Source: Aplysia californica
Lineage: Eukaryota; Mollusca; Gastropoda; Aplysiida; Aplysiidae
Reading direction: 5' to 3'
Assembly: GCF_000002075.1 (NCBI RefSeq)
Contig: NW_004797322.1
Coordinates: forward strand, 1,720,013-1,784,012
Length of the DNA stretch: 64,000 bases
Part shown: positions 1-10,300 of the stretch, in pieces
Position numbering within the stretch: the stretch's first letter is position 1
How the letters are laid out: every line of letters starts with the position of its first letter
Translations under genes and position numbers: made by a program
Notes under the pieces: model-generated
Told to the model about the DNA's origin: nothing
Database searches by the model: none
The model's input: only the letters and a program-made list of their open reading frames with translations

Positions 1-814
1 ACTCAGTTGCCTGAAAAGGGTAGTTTGAGCATGTGTGGCCTAAATAAGCTAAACCCCCCTCCCTTACCTTATTTAGGCCATATGTGGCCAGTGTAGTCAG
101 AGATCTGAAATTTTGAGGATCGAGTTTTCAATCTAGTGGCTAACATATATATGAGTCATTTTGAAAAAAAATACCACATTTTTGGAATTTGTGATTCCAG
201 ACCTAATTCATTGGATACCATGAAACATTGCTTCGAATTGCCTTTGACTATATTCATGAACAGGGTAAAACGTTTATTGACCTTAAAATGAGGTCTTCAA
301 AACTGCCAAGTCATAGAAATTTTACAGCTCTTTTGTAAATCTTGCTCAGAATGAAAAAATGGCAGGATCCGCAACACGTATGTGTTTTTTAAAACATGCT
401 TAAGGATAAAAGTCATGGCTTCAGGGATTAAATATTTCACAGTTGTACAGAGTATTGGACAGCAACACTGAAGCAAAAGAAATCTTGGTGCCCGTCCTTG
501 TGTTATATTACCCAGCATTTCCCACAGATGATAGTTCCCTAGATCTAGATTTATTTTCTTTGAGATTTTGAGACTCCCTACCAGTTTCTTTATATGACAT
601 GAGACAACCGAGCTTATGCAATGCATGACTGAAAGATACAGAGCCAAGTTCAACCCAACACGGTGAGTATTTGAGCTTACATAGATCTATTCCTCCTGTT
701 ACAAGGGTCTAGAACGACTTATTATGCAGAAATCCGATACACTCTCCTTTGGTTAGGAAGTCTGCCACCGTTACATTTCAATGGCAAGACAACCCATAAC
801 ATGAGCTCTACCTA
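1..814. other. Non-coding stretch with a short perfect hairpin
   Basis: No gene or known element is recognised. GGCCTAAATAAG at 37-48 pairs perfectly with CTTATTTAGGCC at 68-79 across a 19-base C-rich loop. The rest is AT-rich intron or downstream sequence of the DNAJC13 locus. Confidence 0.5.
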
Positions 815-985
815 GTTAGTGGCCGTCAGGGCAACAGTGTGCAGAATTCCCTCCTGTTACTTTTTTTTGCTGTTACCCCGGTTTTCATAACCGGAGAGAA
901 GTTAGTGGTCTTCAGGGCAACAGTGTGCAGAATTCCCTCCTGTTACTTTTTTTGCTGTTACCTCGGTTTTCATAACCGGAGAGAA
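815..985. repeat. Tandem duplication, two units of about 86 bp
   Basis: Unit 1 (815-900) and unit 2 (901-985) are near-identical direct copies. Each contains CAGTGTGCAGAATTCCCTCC, a T run, TGCTGTTACC and CATAACCGGAGAGAA. They are followed by GTAACAGGAGAGAA, the reverse complement of the internal CTCCTGTTAC word, so a fold-back is possible. Confidence 0.85.
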
Positions 986-1104
986 TTAAAAAGTAACAGG
1001 AGAGAAGGGAATGTGTTCAATAGCTTAGCTGACCAGAGTGTGGGTTAAAGTGTGAGGTAGTCCACGCTTAATAAGAGTAAATGAAAGAGGTTAAAACTAG
1101 AGGC

Positions 1105-1385
1105 ATGTTTGTACTTTTTCAACAGAACACCTGAATGGTCATTTTTATCTTTGAGTAACAGGACAGAATTGAGAGTAACATTGCAGAATAGAAGAAGATA
1201 GCAGGAACAAGCGGCAAGTGTCAGCAAAACTGACCAAAGTTCGGGATGAAAATGAGTCATTTATGCATAAACAAAACAGAATAATTATTATGTGAAAGAT
1301 GTGTCTGTACTCTTTCAACAATACTCCTATATTGTGATTCTATAATTTAAGTAATGGGATGAAATTGAGAGCAATAGTGAGGGAA
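1105..1385. repeat. Diverged direct repeat, period about 190 bp
   Basis: The stretch beginning GTTTGTACTTTTTCAACA near 1112 recurs in diverged form near 1304 as GTCTGTACTCTTTCAACA. Both copies continue into AATTGAGAG(T/C)AA about 60 bases later. No coding potential is visible. Confidence 0.5.
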
Positions 1386-1504
1386 CAATGGAGTAAAATG
1401 AAAGACAAAACCTTCCATTTTTCCTTCATCGATGATAATAATAATGCAACATACTTTTGTTCTACCAAAGCCTAGAACCTTCTATGTTGATAAAAGTTAT
1501 CAAA

Positions 1505-1695
1505 GAGTTCTAAGTAATTGTGAGATTGTGAGTTAACGGGTGCGAGCCTCAGCTCAGTCCAACATTGTGTCCTTGAGAAAGAATACTGTACACAAATTTC
1601 CCATTTGGCTCCGTCCTTTCGGGGATGAACCTTAAACTTGGTCCCACCTCTAAAAAAACTTTATAAGGGCGTTAAACCAGTACAATTTTACCATT
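1505..1695 (+). mobile_element. Degenerate SINE-like fragment
   Basis: A stretch near 1565-1610 (TTGTGTCCTTGAGAAAG, then ACACAAATTTCCC) matches the conserved central block of the SINE A family at 32960-33005. The upstream part resembles a decayed tRNA-like head. It ends in an oligo-pyrimidine stretch near 1690. Confidence 0.5.
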
Positions 1696-1699
1696 TTTA

Positions 1700-2920
1700 C
1701 CAAAGAGTTCTTAAAATGTAGGTCTATAGATCTAGATCTTTTATTTAGTTGCACATTTAGAAGTGAATTTTGTGTTGTTGCAGAGACTTAGATGTAGACT
1801 GAAGTAAAAAAAAAAAAGAGAATTTTCTTCGCTAAAACTTTGCCACATAGGAAATCAGCTAAACTTAGTTGACTTCAGCACTATGCCACTTATGCTAGAT
1901 CTAGATTAATCGTATGAAGGGCAGCCCTAGTGATAGTTGATTTCTCAAACAGCACTTATAAATAAACATTTGCTATTAAATTTTTTCCCTAGATGCAAAG
2001 CTGACTCCTGTTGAAAAAAGAAATAAGGGAGAGACAGAGAAAGGTGAAAGAAGAACCTAGTGAAGAAACTGCACTACATGCAGCATGAAAAGCAGAACGG
2101 CATCATGCAGAGACAAAGAACAAAGGGAAAGGAAACCGGTCGTTCGTATGATCTCAAAAGACCATAGGGCAGCATGTATAAAAGGTAGAAAAACGAAGAA
2201 AGACACAAATCTGAAGAAGACATCAAAGTGCTGATGGCAAAACAACGGATGCCCCATCCTCAGCGCAGAGAAAAAGAAAATTGGAGTTGAAAATGAAAAT
2301 TTTATCTGAGAGCAAGAGGGCAGTAAAACGAACACTTAAATTTCCTTTTGCTCTCATGGATGAATTGAAAGACCGTTACAAGAAAAAGAAAAACAAAAGT
2401 ATTCATATGCTAGCTTCTGGAGAAATATTAAGAAAGTATAAAATCTAGAGCAAATTTCAATTTTGTTGAACTCTCAACATAAAAAAAAAGGAAACTCAAG
2501 AAAAAAGTGCTTTCAACTTTGCAGATGGATAAAGAGCACATTTAGGATTTTTTTCCTTCGGCCTGACAACTGGAGAATTTTGAACTGGTTAAAAATGTTA
2601 TCTTGAAACAGATAAAAAAAACAACCCAGAAACCTTTCTTGAATAACACTGTAGAATATCTGTACAGACAGTACCTATCTGAGAGGAGTTTCAAACATTC
2701 ATTTTACAAGCTTTTGATGGCGGAAGCCATATAATTTAGGGTTTTTAAGAAAGCTACAGAATCAGATTGAACAAGATTTGTGACAACACAGAGCTGATAG
2801 CTGACCCGTTGTTTATGCATTGTGTTCATCTGAAGGTTATTTCTGCTCAATTTTGGCCATAACATGCATGCACGTATCATGTGATCATTGAAACCCAGTT
2901 CCATTAAAACATCACCATTG
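1700..2920. other. AT-rich non-coding stretch
   Basis: No recognisable gene, exon or transposon. Short A runs and several AGATCTAGAT words (1725-1740, 1895-1905) are the only notable content. Confidence 0.5.
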
Positions 2921-2924
2921 ACGG

Positions 2925-3554
2925 GACACAACTTAAGCAAGTTGAGAAATTTAAATAGCTGGAAAGCATGCTTACACATACATTTTACACATTTGGGGAC
3001 CAATATATCATCAGATGGGATATGTCACACAGAAATTAACAGCCACATTTGCCAAGCAAAAGCAACCTTCCACAAAATGAAACAGACACTGACAAACATC
3101 AATCTGTCACAGGAAACAAGAAAAAGAGTACTGAAAAGTTACATCGAGCGAACCATATTATACGAGTGCAAAGCATGGACAATCAATAGACAGCCGGAAA
3201 GAACAAATGAGGCGATAGAGTTGTGGTTCATAAGACGTATGCTGTGTATCCCATGGACAGCTAGAAAAACAAATGAAGAAGTCTTGATCTAAGCAAATTG
3301 CAGACATGTAAGTGACAGGCAAAATTAATTGGATACACAATGCAGAAAGAAGCATTGGAGAATATTGTAACAACTGTCAAGTTTGATGGAAAGAGAGGCA
3401 GAGGCAGACAGAGTGATCATACACTGGACAAGTCGACAACATGGCTGGGAATAGCAAAAACGACAGACACCATCGCTGCAACACAAGATAGAGTGAAGTG
3501 GAATTTCATGATCACCTACGCAAGTCGGCAAAGCACCGGATGATGATGATGATG
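2925..3554 (+). mobile_element. RTE-like LINE, 3' fragment of the RT ORF with a TGA-repeat tail
   Basis: The translation carries the C-terminal block typical of endonuclease-RT elements: LGTNISSDG, HTEI, AKATFHKM, ETRKRVLKSYIE, then IELWFIRRMLCIPW and NEEVL. A stop and a frame change separate this from the last block (KEALENIVTTVKFDGKRGR and WLGIAKTTD). It ends in a TGATGATGATGATG tail at 3541-3554, as non-LTR elements with microsatellite 3' ends do. A second copy of the same family lies at 61304-61800 on the other strand. The endonuclease and RT catalytic motifs are missing (5' truncation). Confidence 0.85.
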
Positions 3555-3769
3555 CTTACACATGACGGAAGATTGGACATAGGAAAATTGTAATCAGGAC
3601 CCAAAAAGGAAATGCGGAAACTTATAAATTGTCACCATTACTCACCCATAAACACCAACCCAATGGAAGTTAAAAAAACCCAACCTATTCTCAGCATATT
3701 TCAACACTGACTTACGATATAAAACAGGAGGACGAAAGACTGATCAGGAGTTAAACGAAAACAGACAAG

Positions 3770-4020
3770 AACATCAAAGAATGAAGTGGTTCGGTCATCT
3801 GATGAGAGGGTCACCAAAGCAACCAGCTTCACAAGCTTAAAACTCTAATAAGTCTGGATACAAGGGCAGGTGCAGACCACGCAAAACTTGGCTGGATAGC
3901 ATTATAGAGGTCCTCCAAAATAATAACACATCACCAACAGAAGCCACCTTCACTGCCCTTGATTGAAAATTGCACCTCCCCTCGACATCTAACGATGCAA
4001 GAGGAAGGATGAAATAAAGT
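3770..4020 (+). mobile_element. LINE 3' fragment (C-terminal HLMR block)
   Basis: Reads MKWFGHLMRGSPKQPAS, then CRPRKTWLDSI and KLHLPSTSND, the end of a LINE RT ORF, with at least two internal stops. The same block recurs in reverse at 6030-6320. Only the extreme 3' end of the element remains. Confidence 0.7.
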
Positions 4021-4339
4021 AAAAGGATCCAATCCTAACATACTCTGAGGACATGAGACTCACTGCAACGTGGCAGAAATGGGTAGTATTGAAAGAAAAT
4101 AGAAATCCTGAACGGCGAACATAACAAAATTAGTATCACTAAGAAAAGAACAGAAACTGGGAGGTTGATGGCATTGTGGACATTATTCAAGAAAACGTTT
4201 CGACAATACAAGTTACACGATTCAAATATAGACAATCAGTTTAAACACTTTGGAAAGACATGGAGCAACCTTCAAGTCAATGAAGCAAGGGTATGTGCTG
4301 ACATCTCTCAAAATTGTTTAAGTAAATTGAAAGAGGAAG

Positions 4340-5940
4340 CAATAATCATTATAATAATAAATGACATTTAAATAACGCTCAACCCCGATTAAAGTACACA
4401 GGCTCTGAGCGCTTTACAATACAATATAATGCACAATAGTAACATAAAACCTCGTTTTCTGACTAAAAGAAAATCCCTCCATATGTTTATCTTATTAATT
4501 TAAAAACAGAAACGACTTCAGCTGACATTTGAATTAATCAAAGGATTTCATCCCTCTTAAAGTACTTGGCAAAGCATTCCAGATCTTGGGGCCTTCATAT
4601 TCAAATGCCCTTTCACTCATTGTTTTATGTTTCATTGACGGTAAAAGAAATTTCTTTTCGTCAGCTGATGACGTTAAACTGCCAGTTGGAATGTACAGTC
4701 TCAACAGATTTGATAAATATGATCGAGCATTATCATGCAAGCACTTTTCTCAACAGGAAGCCAAGGCAATGTCTGTAAAAGAGGTGTAGTAGAGTCTCAC
4801 TTTCTTTTCCGTAAAACTAAACGTGCAGCATTGTTTTGGACTGTCTGAAATTTTTTAACTTTCTCCAGTGACATTCCTGATAACAAGGAGTTACAACAAT
4901 GGAGTCTTGATAAAACTAAGCTAGTTACTAGTAAAGCAGAATATTTAGTATTGATTAGATGACGTACTTTATTAATTTTTCTTATTTCTAAATACATACA
5001 GCTGATCAGATGATTTACCTCAGCCGACATTGACAAACTGGAATCAAAATAGATGCCAAGATTCTCAATTTTTTTTGAAAATGCAATTTCTGCATCATCA
5101 CTTGTCATGTGATCGTGGTCAACCTCATTAACAGACTTTGCACTGCTTGCCAGATTGACTTCGGTTTTATCATCATTCCACATCAATTTGTTTTTGTTCA
5201 TCCAGTTTTTCACTGAGGCAAAACAATTTTTAACACGATGGACAAGTTCATCTAAGTTGGTAAACATAGTTGAACCATAAATTTCACTATCATCAGCATA
5301 GAAATGATACTTCAAGTCATACTTGACTATTTTCTTGACAAGTGGTAGAACATAAACAGTGAACAAAACTGGACCGAGGACTGAGCCCTGAAGGACCCCA
5401 TAAATAAGAGCACGATCTGATGACTTAAAATAATAATAATAATAAATAGCATTTGTATAGCGCATATCCCCGCTCAACAGCAGGCTCTATGCGCTTTACA
5501 TTATATTATTACCCCAGCAGACCATAGAACACTCCGAAACATTCTCAGCTTCGCGGGAAGCATACAGCGCAAGCAGCTGATTAAACGCTCAAACATTAAC
5601 AAACTGACAAGATCTTTCGCTGTCTATAGCCGGGTACCCATTCCCACCTGGGTGAAGTGAGGAAAATTCGTGTAAAGTGCCTTTCCCAAGGACACAACGT
5701 CGGGCCCCTGACGGAATTCGAACCAGCGACCTTACGGTTGCGAGTCCGTGAGCCCTTTAACAACAGCAGATTAGTATAGATTTGACAGGTAACAACAAAA
5801 TCAGCTAAGGACAGTCCCGGATATTCCAATAGACACTTCCAATCGCTTCAATAAAATATGAAGGTCAATAGTATCAAAAGCTTCAGATAGATCTAAAAGG
5901 CTCAGCAAAACAACTTTTCCAGAATCACAGTCAGTAAGCA
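4340..5940 (-). mobile_element. CR1/L2-like LINE, 5'-truncated, interrupted by a SINE
   Basis: In translation order: LLDLSEAFDTIDLHILL (5880-5930), then after an interruption YGVLQGSVLGPVLF, HFYADDSEIYG, CNSLLSGMSLEKV and QNNAARLV. A C-terminal block follows at 4534-4740 (RAFEYEGPKIWNALP, STLRGMKSFD). The intact palm motif is YADD; spacing and the terminal WNALP block fit CR1/L2-type elements. The RT is split by SINE A at 5433-5768, and frame breaks separate it from the C-terminal block. The 3' end (4340-4450) is a GTAAAGCGC tail ending in TTATTATTAT, and it closely resembles the tail of SINE A. The endonuclease is missing. Confidence 0.85.
5433..5768 (-). mobile_element. SINE A copy (tRNA-derived), inserted in the CR1/L2-like LINE
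   Basis: On the minus strand it begins with a tRNA-like head (GGACTCGCAACCGTAAGG, then B box GGTTCGAATTCC). It continues through a conserved centre (GACGTTGTGTCCTTGGGAAA, CACGAATTTTCCTCACTTCA) and ends with GTAAAGCGCATAGAGC and a TTATTATTATT tail. A second copy at 32886-33240 confirms the family. Short TTAA at both edges may be a target duplication. It is younger than the LINE it interrupts. Confidence 0.88.
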
Positions 5941-6001
5941 CCCACATTGGGGCTTTGCAAAATCAACTGTGTACACTACACACTGGCAACTCAACTTTAC
6001 T

Positions 6002-6330
6002 GTTACTATATATATATATATATCTGATCTCTTATACTGTGAGGTGTCGAGGAGAGATGCAGTTCTCGGACATGGGTCAGGTGTGTTGCTTTTTGGATCG
6101 GCATATTGTACCTTTGAAGGATGTCTTTGACTCTATCGATCCATCTTTTTTTATTAGCCTTCCTTTTGCCCTGAAGTCATTGAATTGCATTTTGTAGACC
6201 TTCGAGGCAGGTTGTTGTGGCCCCATTCTCATTACTTGTCCAAACCATCCTATTTAATGTTGTCTCTCGATATTTCGTTTCGACGCCCACTTATCATTTG
6301 ATGCTTACAGTTTTTTTTTCACAATGGTAA
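6002..6330 (-). mobile_element. LINE 3' fragment (HVMR-type block) beside a TA microsatellite
   Basis: The minus strand reads a degraded WFGQVMRMGPQQPASKVYKM, then NDFRAKGR, and ends at TLHLSS-like residues. This is the same C-terminal block as at 3770-4020. A (TA)8 run at 6008-6023 lies at its 3' side. Several stops are present. Confidence 0.65.
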
Positions 6331-7215
6331 CTACACCTCGCCTTAAACATTCCTATCCATTTTTCAGTTATTCCTTTAGATGATATCACTAATAACGTAT
6401 GTACACATGTGTTTCATTGTAAATGAGATTTGCTGTTAAAACCTGATAACTGATAACAGTCTTTTATGTTCCCTCGCCTGTTATCCACTTTCTTTCCTGT
6501 TACCCATTTTCCCTCCTGTTACCGCCCCTCTTTGCGTCCATGAAAAAAAATTTATAGAACTTTGTTTTTAAAAAGTGAGCGTAGGATTACCTTCACCTTA
6601 CTGCTAAAAGGGATAGAAATTCATATGATCATAATGCGTTTGATTTTAGAGTGAGAATCACAAACCGAGATTCTAAAATTTGCACTGATTTTGAAATTTG
6701 GCACTTTAATCCGAAATAACTTTTCATGGATTGTACACCTGAAGTGTTTTTTTATTATTTGCCCGATGAATAGACCCAGTTTCACCAACATGATATTCCA
6801 TAAGCTCCCCCAAAACCTATTCCAGTAACACAGCTCTGTGATTTTAGTTAGTAACAGGAGAGAACATTTTCCCATGAAGCTAACACAAAAGTTGTTGTTA
6901 TTCTTTAATTTGACAGGATTAAGCTCCAAAATGTCCCATTTATGTCTATAGATGGTTGATTCATTTCATCAATATTATTTTGAAATTTTTCATAAAAGTT
7001 TATTTTTTGAAAAAATGAAAATCTAAAATGTAACATAAAAAAAAAATTCATATAATACATTATCACTTACTGAACATTTTTTTGTTGAAGGAGAAGTGAA
7101 AAACAATTTCAACTACTTTGTCCTGTGAAAAAGGAGCTAAAGTGCGTATATAGTTACTGAGGATGCTTGGCTAAAAAGAGCATAGACTCCTATTAATCTA
7201 CCATGCCACACTTAC
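6330..7215. other. AT-rich non-coding stretch with CCTGTTAC words
   Basis: No gene recognised. At 6470-6530 three spaced CCTGTTA(C/T)CC words occur, and GTAACAGGAGAGAAC near 6850 is their reverse complement, as in the repeat at 815-1000. Confidence 0.45.
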
Positions 7216-7356
7216 TTGTTGTATGAGATCCTCATCGCACTTGTCAAACATTTTCGATAGTGCCTCGGCTGCCAGGCCAATCATGTCCCTGCGTTCCTTC
7301 ATGGCCACCTGCATGGGTTTAATGCACTCGATGGTCGACATGCTACGAATGCACAG
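7216..7356 (-). CDS. DNAJC13: DNAJC13 exon h (most downstream in the window)
   Basis: 47 codons, phase 0 at both ends, starting [15 protein letters not shown], through [19 protein letters not shown] and ending DEDLIQQ. The acceptor is GTACAG and the donor a consensus GTAAGT. In vertebrates the next residues form a leucine-rich helix near the C terminus, so at least one further exon lies beyond the left edge of the window. Confidence 0.94.
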
Positions 7357-10300
7357 CTGTACAGAAGCAACATAAGAAAATTTCTTGAGCCAAAGAGATG
7401 TGCAACGGTAATGTGTTTCTGATGGTGTTGATGATGGTCAAAGAGATCGGGGGGGACTTTTGCTTGTATTGACAAATAAGTAGATTTCTGCTTAGAATAA
7501 GAAGTGCCAACTAACAGAACTGTTGTTTGAATAAAGAAAAGCACATTAGCCCGATAACAGTGGTTTACTTTAGGGAAGAAAATATAAATGGGCAGAATCA
7601 ACACTGGGAATGAACAGTAAGACCTACCAGTGGCAACCTCAACCCACCCAAAAAGAAATCATGACGCAAAGGGGGGAACAAAGATAGAAGTAATGAACAG
7701 CTACCTGTGCTTGAAAAACATCCCTACAAGGGTGCATAATAAAATACAAGACAAAACACATTTGTGAGACATCATGGTGAAATCAGGCACTGTCACAATT
7801 TAATTAAACAAAAGAAACTGGCACTTTTCCGTCTGTTAGGTAAATTTTTCAGAATTTCTGTTTTTTGCCCCAACCCCTTTCCATTTGAAAAGACATTTTC
7901 ATGAGGAAATTCCAGAAAAGCATTGATTAAAGGCACAACATTGTCAGTTTCCAAGTCCTCTCGATAATTTTACCACTAAAACCAGACAATCCCATTTCCT
8001 TCAATTGCAAATATCTCTATTTCTATTCAAGTTAGAAAGGTATTTTTTACTCCTTATGCCCAAAAATTGATGAGGCCCGATTCCACCGTACTGCGAAATC
8101 CTAGTGAAATCAGGCAGTGCTCGTCAAAATAACGAAATCGAAGAATCACATTTTTCCTACTGTATGGCAATTTTTGTCGAATCTTTGTCTTTGGCTCAGC
8201 ACCTTTTATTATGTCCATATTAAAAAAACATTTCCATGTGAATTTTACATATTAATGGTACAAATTATGTACTTTTTCAATTTTTAAGGAATCTCAAGCT
8301 ATAGAAGTTACCAAACTTTGGCAGCCATTTTCTCGCAAATTTTTACCTCTGAGACCAGGATACCCTACCTCCTTCAATTGCAAATATCTCGACATCTATT
8401 CAAGAATGTTGTATATATTTTTCATAGAAATAAAGGCAAATGAATCAGCTTTCAGATGATACCAATACCTATGCATGCCCAAAAATTTACAAGCGCCTGA
8501 TTCCATTGCGTCATGACACATTTAATTTGTATTAAGTTTTTACAAAGAATAAAGGCAATCATAGAGGCAACTGAAATCTTTCATTCATCCAGCACTCCAA
8601 CTCTAGGAGTGTGGAGGACCAGCAATTATTCATAAACAATTCTCTGGAGGAGTGGACTTTTAAAATTCAAACAAAGTTTTATATTTAAAAAAATTAGAAT
8701 GACTTTAAAACCCTTCACTGTTGCGTAAGTGTATCTCATACTGACCAATAATCCACCGCCCAGTGCTGTGTAACTTATCTCATACTAAGTTTTAAATAAA
8801 GAGAGAGGCATCCCTTGAAAGCTTATCGTTTTAGCTATCAGGTCATATCTACATGGTTTTGCTCTATATAGCGCATAAAAAAACCAACCCATTTTCAACC
8901 TTGTCGCCATTTTCATAGCATGACGCACCAGTTCGCATTAGGCCTACCACTAAAAGTTGCAACAATCGCGCCATATTGCAAGCTACAGCAGTCTAACAAG
9001 TCAACAGAAGTCTGCAGATATTATTTTTCCCAAATTTTGTTTGCCTGCTGAGATCATGGCTACGTTTAGTAAAGAACAGAGAGCTTTTTGTATTGAACAT
9101 TACCTCTCCACAAACTCACCATCCCTGACATTTTTTAAGTTCTGCACACGGCACGGAGTGAATGCTAAGATGCCCTCAAGACCTTTGGCGTCATGAGTAG
9201 AGAAGTTTCGTCAGTTTGAATCTATAGCGAATCAGAACTAAAAAGTTCTTTAAAAAATGACCACTTCAGGTCGAACACGCACCATGCGCAGCCCTTTAAA
9301 CGTCACCAGAGTGCAGATTTCAGTAACCGAATCCCATGAGATGTCTGTGCGTAGGCGATCTGCAGCTAGGACTTTCCTACACATCAACAGACTGCATTCT
9401 CATGGCAGAACTAAACCTAGGACTATACCATGTTCATCTTCGCTAGGCCGAGATGACATGGATTAGAGCATTGCAATGTGTTCATGATTCCTCGATTGTC
9501 TTGTAAAGAGGGATCATTTCCTCGATGACATTTGGTTTAGTGCATTTTCACCCTTCGGGATATGTTAACTCCAAAAAAGCTGTCAATTGGGCACCCCACT
9601 CTATTGTCTCTAGAAGCCACTTCTTTGTGAACATGTACAGTGTATGTGGCTTTAGAAACTCATGGTTCAGCAGGTCCTTGTGTTAGGGCGCCACTGAACA
9701 TTTCGAACGATGCGTTAAAAATGTGTCGAGTCCAAAGGAGGGAATGTGGAGCAGTGCTTCTTAGGAATTTCAGAATGAAATCATTAGGTTTGTAAAACTC
9801 TGTAAAAGAAATTAAATATTGTTTAAATGTCACAGCGATTGAAAATTAATGTCAAAGAGAAAATAAACAAAAAGGTCAACTAATCTTTTTACGACTTCCT
9901 TTACAAGATTTTAAAACTTTGGTGAACTTCGCGTTTTTGGGTGCTTTTTTCTTTTAGCCGTTTCTGTTTTCAAAACATGTTTCTTCTTCGTGGATTTTTA
10001 TATCAAACAAATTCCTTTTGAATGAATTATTATGTCTGTTCCAAATTACAGCATTCTAGAACAAATTTTGCTCGAGATATTCAGAAAAAAAATTGTAAAG
10101 TTTTTTTTGGATCACCGCGTATTAGTATTCTATTCACAAAGATAAAGAAGGGGAAAAATGGGGTTTTAGAAAAGTTTGTTTATAACAGACTTCTCGTTAT
10201 TTCAGGACTCGTTATAAGTGGATTCCACTGTACAAATTTTTAAACAATGTTATTTACAATTGTCCATAAAGGCCAATACCCTTTATAAAATTAAGGATTC

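Noticed and set aside
839-1048. A 69-codon plus-strand frame over the 86-bp tandem repeat
   Set aside because: It repeats the same residues because of the duplication and resembles no family.
1-7215. The last exons of DNAJC13
   Set aside because: I searched the minus strand for the conserved leucine-rich C-terminal segment and found no match with plausible splice sites, so they most likely lie outside the window.
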